A stretch of 64,000 bases of DNA. Source: Isoetes taiwanensis (lineage: Eukaryota > Streptophyta > Lycopodiopsida > Isoetales > Isoetaceae). Made by a program: the position numbers and the translations under genes. Below, piece by piece: positions 57,628 through 64,000 of this stretch; positions within the stretch are counted from its first letter, which is position 1, and each line of letters starts with the position of its first letter. The notes under the pieces are model-generated. The model searched no databases. It had not been told where the DNA came from and was given only the letters and a program-made list of their open reading frames with translations. The stretch lies in contig JAJEKV010000040.1 in assembly GCA_021234155.1 (NCBI GenBank), positions 4,981,229 to 5,045,228 of the forward strand. Reading direction: 5' to 3'.

Positions 57628-58094
57628 TTGCACGGAATGATGCCAAACCACTGCTATTGAAAAGCATTCGATGAGAGGAATCCAATGATGTGGGTTTCAC
57701 TTTGATCCGATATCTCGATCGCAAGATAAAGTCGTTTGAAGGCAGCACAAAAGAAGGAAGCTTCCATAAATGCTTCATAATTAATGGGGTGCCACCTCAT
57801 TACCTTTTCATTAAATAAGGTTGACACCTCACCTCCTTTAATATGAAAAACTCTAATTTAATAAAAAAAAACGAATGGCTAGGATTTCTCCTCCCCCTTT
57901 GATCTAATGGTGGAGATTGGTCACACCAAATCCACTTTGGAAGGAAGCTTCCTTGCACCTTCCTGGTAAAAATGAAGGGCTATGATTTCACCTCCCCTTT
58001 TTGATCCAATGGTCCAGGGATGTGTTGCATGCCCCCATGCATGGCCATGCATCCCCCATGTATGACCCATCCATAATCCAATGGCCCACGTTGC
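57628..58094 (+). repeat. Composite-repeat spacer, class A, truncated
   Basis: Class A copy from TTGCACGGAATGATGCC that breaks off after TAATCCAATGGCCCACGTTG directly into satellite. The last 100 or so bases of the spacer are missing. Confidence 0.82.
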
Positions 58095-58449
58095 CCCTAG
58101 ATTCTTAAGGTTCTATAAAGATTCTCCAAGATTCTATGTAGATTCATTTAGATTCCTCAAGATTCTATGTAGATTCTCTTAGATTTCCTTGAATTCTATG
58201 AAGATCCCGTTAGATCTCTAAGATTCCATCAAGATTTCCCTCGATTCTTAAACCTTTTTGAAGGTTTTCTTAGATTTACCTAGATTCTTTTGAGATTCCC
58301 ATAGATTCCTTAAGATTCTCTTGAGATTCCCTTGATTTTTAAAGATTATCCCAAGATTATCCCAGGATTCCTCTATATTCCCCGAGTTTCTACATAGATT
58401 CTCTCAGATTCGCTTAGATTCTATGAATATTCCCCTAGATTATCCAACA
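58095..58449 (+). repeat. AGATTC satellite block
   Basis: This block matches 47770-48089 almost base for base. Confidence 0.85.
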
Positions 58450-59104
58450 TTGCACGGAATGATGCCAAACCACTACTCATTAGAAAGCATTTGATGAGAG
58501 GAATCCAAAGGCATAGGTCTCACTTTGATCCGAGACCTCCATCGCAAGATAAAGTCATTTGAAGGCGATGCAAAAAAGGAAGCTTCTAAGAAAGCTTCAT
58601 AATTAATGAGTTGCCACCATGACACCTCACCTCCTTTAATATAAAAAATTCTAATTTAATAAGAAAATGAATGGCTAGGATTTCTCTTTCCCTTTTTTAT
58701 CTAACAGTTAACATTGGTTGCACCAAATCCACTTTTGAGGAAGCTTCCTTGCACCTTCCTTATAAAAATCAAGGGCCACGATTTCGCCTCCCCTTTTGAT
58801 CCGATGGTCCAGGGATGTGTTGCATGCCCTCATGCATGGCCATGCATGCCCCATGCATGGCCATGCATGCCCCATGCATGACTCATCCATAATCCATGGC
58901 TCACATTGTGCCACTCAATCAACGCCCCCAATCCGACGGTAAAGAAGCATGTTACATATTTTTAACATGTCTTATACACCATGGGTACATCGTTTTCAAG
59001 GCACACATAGAATAATTTTATACATATACAAGTCTTTGTACTATGTAGGGCCTGCACGAGTTAGGGACTGTACAAAGCCAACTAGAAGCCAAATACAGAG
59101 ATAT
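58450..59104 (+). repeat. Composite-repeat spacer, class A, with expanded RY motifs
   Basis: Close to 48090-48649, but the CATGCATG patch is extended from three to five motifs (58831-58880) by one extra 21-base unit. The ends match the class A pattern. Confidence 0.85.
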
Positions 59105-59429
59105 ATCTCTCAGATTCTATTGAACTTTCAAAGATTCTCTTGAGATTTCCATAAATTCCTTAAGACTCTCTTCAGATTTTTCCATTATTCCTTAAGACAT
59201 TGAGATCCCAAGATTTCTCTAGATTATTCAAGTTTCTATGTAGATCCTCCTATATTTTTCAAGATTCCATCGAGATTCCCCTAGATCTTCAATATTGTCT
59301 TATGATTCCTATAGATTCTCCAAGATTCTCTTGAGATTCTTTTAAAATCTCAAAGATTCTATGGAGATTCCCCTAAATTCCCATAAATTACTGTAGATTC
59401 TATACAATTCTAAGGTTCCAAGAAGATTT
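59105..59429 (+). repeat. AGATTC satellite block
   Basis: Short, more diverged AGATTC block. Confidence 0.8.
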
Positions 59430-59799
59430 TTAGAATTCGATCACATTGGCTCCAAGTGCGATAGAATGATGCCAAAGCATCACTCATTAGAAAGTTCTCG
59501 ACGAGAGGAATTTAAAAATGTAGGTCTCACCTTTAGCCGACCCCTCTCCTGCAAGTTACGGGCCTTTGAAGGCCGTTACGAAAAAGGAAGCTTCCTAGAA
59601 AGTGCATTTGTAAAATGCTTTTGCCACCTCATTACTTATTTACGGTGCCACCTCACCTCCTTTAATATAAAAAATTACAATTTAATTAAAAAATAATGCG
59701 TAGGATTTTTCCTTTCCTTTTGGTCTAACGACTAAAGATTGGCAACACCAAATCCACCCTATGAAGGATTGTGTGAAGCTGACCCTGCAAAACATGCCA
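59430..59799 (+). repeat. Composite-repeat spacer, class B, truncated
   Basis: Class B spacer from TTGGCTCCAAGTGCGATAG, ending after CAACACCAAATCCACC. The RY-containing part is missing. Confidence 0.8.
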
Positions 59800-60954
59800 G
59801 TGTGAAAGATTCCCCTAGATTTTTAAGATTCTACAAAGATTTTTCTAGATTTCCAAAAACTATTTTAAGATTCACATACATTCCTCAAGATTCTATGTAG
59901 ATTCCCTAGTTTCATTCAATTTTGATAAAGATTCGCCTAGATTCTCCTATATGATCAAAGATTTTATGAAGATTCCCTTGGATTCCCCTAAATTCTTAAA
60001 GTTTGCCATAGATTCCCATAGATTCTATTGAGATTGCCTTAGATTCCCAAAGATTATCTCAACATTCACCTAGACTCCCCAAGATTCTATGTAGATTCTC
60101 TCGGATTCGTTTAGATTTTATGAAGATTCCTTTACTTCTATAAGATTTCATCAAGATTTTCCTAGATTCTTGAAGATTCCTTTAGGTCATATAAAGATTC
60201 CTATAGATTCCATCAAGATTCCCCTAGATTCTCCTAGATTCCCAAAGATCCTCCCAAGATTCACATGGATTTCCCAAGATTCTATGTAGATTCTCTTAGA
60301 TTCTCTATGGTTCTATAAATATTTCCTGGATTCTCAAATATTCTATGAAAATTCCCCAAATTCCCATAAAATCTCTTGAGATTCCCAAAGATGCCCCAAG
60401 ATTCTATGTAGATTCTCTTGGATCCCCTTGGCTTATATAAAGATTCCTTTAGGTTCTCCACGATTTCATCAAGATTCCCCTAGATTCCTAAAGGTTTTAT
60501 GAAGATTCCCCTAGATTCCTAAAGATTTTATGAAGATTCCCCTAGATTCTCTCAAGATTCACATAGTTTTCTCAAGATTCTATGTATATTTTCCTTGAAT
60601 CTCTAAGATTCTATCAAGATTCCCTTAAATTATCAAATATTTCTATGAAGATTTTCTAGGTTCCCATAAATTCTCTCGAGATTCCCCTACATTCCTAAAG
60701 ATGCCTCAAGATTCACCAAGATTCCCCATGGTTCTATGTAGATTATCTTGGATTCCCATAGATTCTATAAGATTCCTCTAGATTCTCCACAATTTCATTA
60801 AGATTCCCATGGATTCCCAAAGATTCTATATAGATTCCTTTAGGTTCTCCAAGATTTCATCAAGATTCCCAGGGATTCCCCTCGATTATTAAAGATTTTA
60901 TGAAGATTCTTTTAGATCATATGTAGATTCCCTTATGCTCTCCAAGATCTACAT
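59800..60954 (+). repeat. AGATTC satellite block
   Basis: AGATTC units with many shared phrases from the 52.4-54.5 kb block (GGTTCTCCACGATTTCATCA). Confidence 0.88.
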
Positions 60955-61388
60955 TTTGTTTCTTTGACAAATAAAGCAGGATCTTACCGGGATTTTTGAG
61001 CTGTACAGACTTTTGACGGAAGAGGGCCGGAAGAAGGAGACATGGGTTCAACTGGGCACAGATTGTTGGATTTTCAGGACTTTTGCGGAGCAGCTTGGAA
61101 GCAAAAGTCGTTTTTGAGGTTGATATGGCTATCCCTTGGCGCTTCTTTGAAGAACGTCTTAAACAAAAATATCGGAAGAAACAGGCACCTCAGACTTTAC
61201 CTGGACGCTTTTTCGTAGCCTAAGCCGTTCCCATCTCTTGAAGCTGCAAGAATAGAAAGAGATTAATAAAACATTCTTCTCCGGATAAATGAAGACCACA
61301 GAAAAAATGACAGAAGAAACAGAGGATATTCTGAAGAAAAGAGTTACCTGCTTGTGGCAAAATCCAGAAAACTGGCGAAGCAAGAGTC
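60955..61388. other. Small unique island in the satellite
   Basis: About 430 bases of complex DNA. The plus strand reads DLTGIFELYRLLTEEG and then ETWVQLGTDCWIF in one frame. The minus strand has SPVFWILPQ followed by GTAACT, an exon-border-like pattern. I do not recognise either. Edges are sharp against the satellite. Confidence 0.45.
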
Positions 61389-61834
61389 CCAAGATTCACC
61401 TAGATTTCCCCACAATTCTATGTAGATTCCCTTAGATCCTATGAAGATTTCCTTGGGTTCTCAAAGATTTCATCAAGATTCTTAAAGATTCCATCGAGAT
61501 TCCCCTACATTCCAAACTATTCTCTCAAGATTCATGTAGATTCCTCAAGATTCTATCTAGATTCTCCTAGATTCTCTAAGATGCTATGAAGATTCCCCTA
61601 GATTCCTTCCCCAAGATTCTATGTAGATTCTCTTAGCTTCCCTGAGATATTATGAGAATTCCTCTAGATTCCCAAAGATTCTCCTAAGAATCCTAAAGAT
61701 TCTCTTCACATTCTTCAGATACCCTAAGGTTCTATTGAGATTCCTCTAGATTCCTAAAGATCCCATGAAGATTCCCTTAGATTCCCTTAAATTACCGTAG
61801 ATTTCGTAAAGTTCTAAGATTCTAAGAAGATTCT
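61389..61834 (+). repeat. AGATTC satellite block
   Basis: Satellite resumes after the island with AAGATTCACCTAGATTTCC and ends with TCTAAGAAGATTCTTAGAAT. Confidence 0.85.
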
Positions 61835-62464
61835 TAGAATCTGATCACGTTGGCTCCAATTGCAACGGAATAGTGCCAAAAGCACCAGTCTTGAAAGCTC
61901 TCGACGAGAGGGATCCAATGGCGTAGGCCCCACCTTCATCCGACCTCTATACTGCAAGTTACGTGCCTTTGAATACGATTAAAAAAAAGAAGCTTCTTGG
62001 AAAGTTAACCCATAAATGCTTTCTAACTTTTTATTAATGAGAGTGCCACCTCGCCTCTTTAAAAAAAAATATCAATTCAATATAAAAAGTTAAGGGTTAA
62101 GATTTATCCTCACCCTTTGATCTAACGGTTACAATCTGCTGCACCAAATCCACTTTTTGGCACCTTCCTTGCACCTTCCTCACAAAATTTAAGGGCTAGG
62201 ATTTCTTCTCCCCTTTTGATCCAATGGCTTGGGGATGTGGTGCATGCCCCCATGCATGCCCATGCATGCCCCCCATGGACATCCAATGGCTATATGTTCG
62301 CCACCTCACCTATTTTCAAACGAACGGCCTAGATCGATTTGAATATATAGATATCTATTCTATGGGGGCATCCAAAGTAATTTTATATATATTATGATAT
62401 ACAAGGTTAGCACACAGTATAAATTATATATATATATATATACAAGTGGTTGTACTATGCATCC
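61835..62464 (+). repeat. Composite-repeat spacer, class B
   Basis: Class B spacer with GATCTAACGGTTACAATCTG, GATCCAATGGCTTGGGG, and CATGCATG motifs near 62250, followed by a short TA run and TTGTACTATGCATCCAATG. Confidence 0.83.
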
Positions 62465-63289
62465 AATGAGATCTATAAAGATTCTCTTAGATTCTTTAAG
62501 GCTCAAAAAAAAATCTCTAGATTCTCGAAGATTTTATGATTCTCTTAAATTCCCCTGGATTCTCTTGAGATTCTCATAAATTCTTTAAGATTCTCTTGAG
62601 ATTCCCCTAGATTCTCAAAGATTAACCCAAATTTCCTCTAGATTCTCTAAGATTCTATGTAGATTATCTTAAATTCCCATAGATTCTATGAAGATTTCCA
62701 TGCAAAACACATCCAACGTGGACGATTTCCTAAGATTCCATAACGATGCTTCTAGATTCTTAAGATTCTACAAAGATTCCTCTAGATTCTCTAAGATTGT
62801 ATATAAATTTTATGTAGATTCCCCTAGATTCCTTTAGATATTATGTATATTCCCCTAGATTCCATTAGATACATGTATAGATTCTCCAAGATTCCATTAA
62901 AGATCATGTAGATTCTCGAAGACTTCATGAAGATGCACTTAGATTCTGCTAGATTTTCTACGATTCTCTTAAGATTCCCATAGATTCCCTAATTATGTTG
63001 AGATTCCATTAGATTCCCCAAGTTTCTATAAAGATTCTCCTCCCCTTAGATTCTACGAGGATTCCCCTAGATTCTTCAAGAATTTATCAAAATTCCTCTA
63101 GATTCTCAAAGGTTTTATAAAGATTTGCTTAGATTCTTAACGATTCTCTTGTGATTCCCATAGGTTTCTCAAGATTCTATTGAGATTCCTTTATATTCTT
63201 TAAGATCCTATGAAGATTCCCCTAAATTCTCTTAAATTCCCATAGATTCCATAAAATTATAAGATTCCAAGAAGATTCTTAGTATTCGA
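62465..63289 (+). repeat. AGATTC satellite block
   Basis: Third paralogue of the 42.1 and 55.2 kb blocks, more diverged. Confidence 0.86.
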
Positions 63290-64000
63290 TCATATTCGCT
63301 TCAACTGCAGCGGAACGATATGAAACCACTACTCATTGGAAAGCTCTCGATGAGAGGAGAATCCAATGGTGTGGGCCCCACCTTTATCCGATCCCTTTGC
63401 TGCAAGTTAAGGGCCTTTGAAGACAATTACAAAAAAAAGAAGCTTCCTCGAAAATCCTTCCATAAATGTTGGCGCCACCTCATTACTTTTTAATTAAATG
63501 AGGATGCCCCACCTCAACTCCTTTAATAAAATAAATTACAACTTAAATAAAAAAATTAATGGCCAAGATTTCCCCCCTTTTGATCCAAGGGGTGAGATTG
63601 GCCACACCAAAAAGCACCTTTAGGGACCTTCCTTGCACCTTCCCTACAAAAATCAAGGGCTATGATTTTGCCTTCCCCCTTTGATCCGACGGTCTAGAGG
63701 CATGGTGCATGCCCCATGCATGACCCCATGTAGATCCTAAGGCCATAGCTGTGCCACCTCATTGGCCCCCAAATAGACGGCTTAGATTGATTTAAATATG
63801 TAATCTATCCATGGGTACATCGTTTCCCATGGACACATAGAATAATTTGATATATATAATGATAAAATGACACACACACACACACACACACACACACAAG
63901 TTATTGTACTATGAGTAGTTGCATTATGAGTGGTTGTACCATGAATGATATTAGGCAAGACCCAACAGCCAAATGTAGTGTCATCCAACGAAGATCCTAT
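63290..64000 (+). repeat. Composite-repeat spacer, class B, to window end
   Basis: Class B spacer with a 14-unit CA run at 63871-63898. It ends in the same junction as at 46690-46800, so the array continues beyond the window. Confidence 0.85.

Overview
Kind of genome. This is nuclear DNA of a land plant. Two leucine-rich-repeat (LRR) receptor genes of the LRR-VIII (malectin-LRR kinase) type have the plant habit of one roughly 72-base exon per repeat. Relics of a plant UDP-glycosyltransferase and of TIM23 are also present, together with Ty1/copia elements, L1-like and other LINEs, and a Helitron. One receptor gene has an intron of about 23 kb packed with old transposon relics. Long introns of this sort fit a large-genome plant, perhaps a gymnosperm, but that is an inference with low confidence.

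1-31.7 kb, gene-bearing part. The 5' ends of two LRR-VIII-type receptor genes lie head to head. One runs leftward out of the window (1-658, minus strand). The other starts at 2144 on the plus strand and continues through exons at 26286, 31448 and 31589. Every splice junction keeps the same phase, so the gene spans at least 29.5 kb; its kinase part is not seen. Its largest intron holds a LINE relic (3.8-5.2 kb), a Helitron relic (5.9-7.4 kb), AGATTC/GAATCT satellite (7.8-10.9 kb), a young 4.3-kb copia element with all termini but no gag (11.1-15.4 kb), and more satellite ending in a heat-shock-element-like run (15.6-16.25 kb). Beyond these come tRNA-derived SINE-like copies, several tandem repeats, an unidentified minus-strand gene with a duplicated three-exon block (19.4 and 21.1 kb), and an L1 relic (23.7-26.1 kb). 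Two further LINE relics and a 1-kb polypyrimidine tract lie between exons 7 and 8.

31.7-37.2 kb. Two unrelated decayed copia elements abut at about 34.29 kb, followed by an LTR-like end.

37.2-64 kb. This is almost entirely a composite satellite. Blocks of a degenerate AGATTC repeat, spaced 10-11 bases (about one DNA helical turn), alternate with a conserved spacer of about 500-650 bases in two sequence classes. The spacers carry CATGCATG (RY) motifs, ATCCRACGGT motifs and sometimes a CA microsatellite. Longer segments (0.7-2 kb) are re-duplicated. Islands of gene-derived or unique DNA interrupt the array: an unidentified exon-bearing island with a duplicated exon (39.3-42.1 kb), a 657-base insert flanked by 18-base direct repeats (42.3-43.0 kb), a TIM23 relic split by a poly(A) retroposon plus a chimeric glycosyltransferase pseudogene (49.4-52.0 kb), and a small island at 61.0-61.4 kb.

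The window shows no operon or pathway. It is a receptor locus next to a large, actively rearranging satellite domain. The strongest unexplained signals are the helically phased AGATTC satellite, the 14-pentamer heat-shock-element-like array at 16.18 kb, and the composite repeat as a whole.
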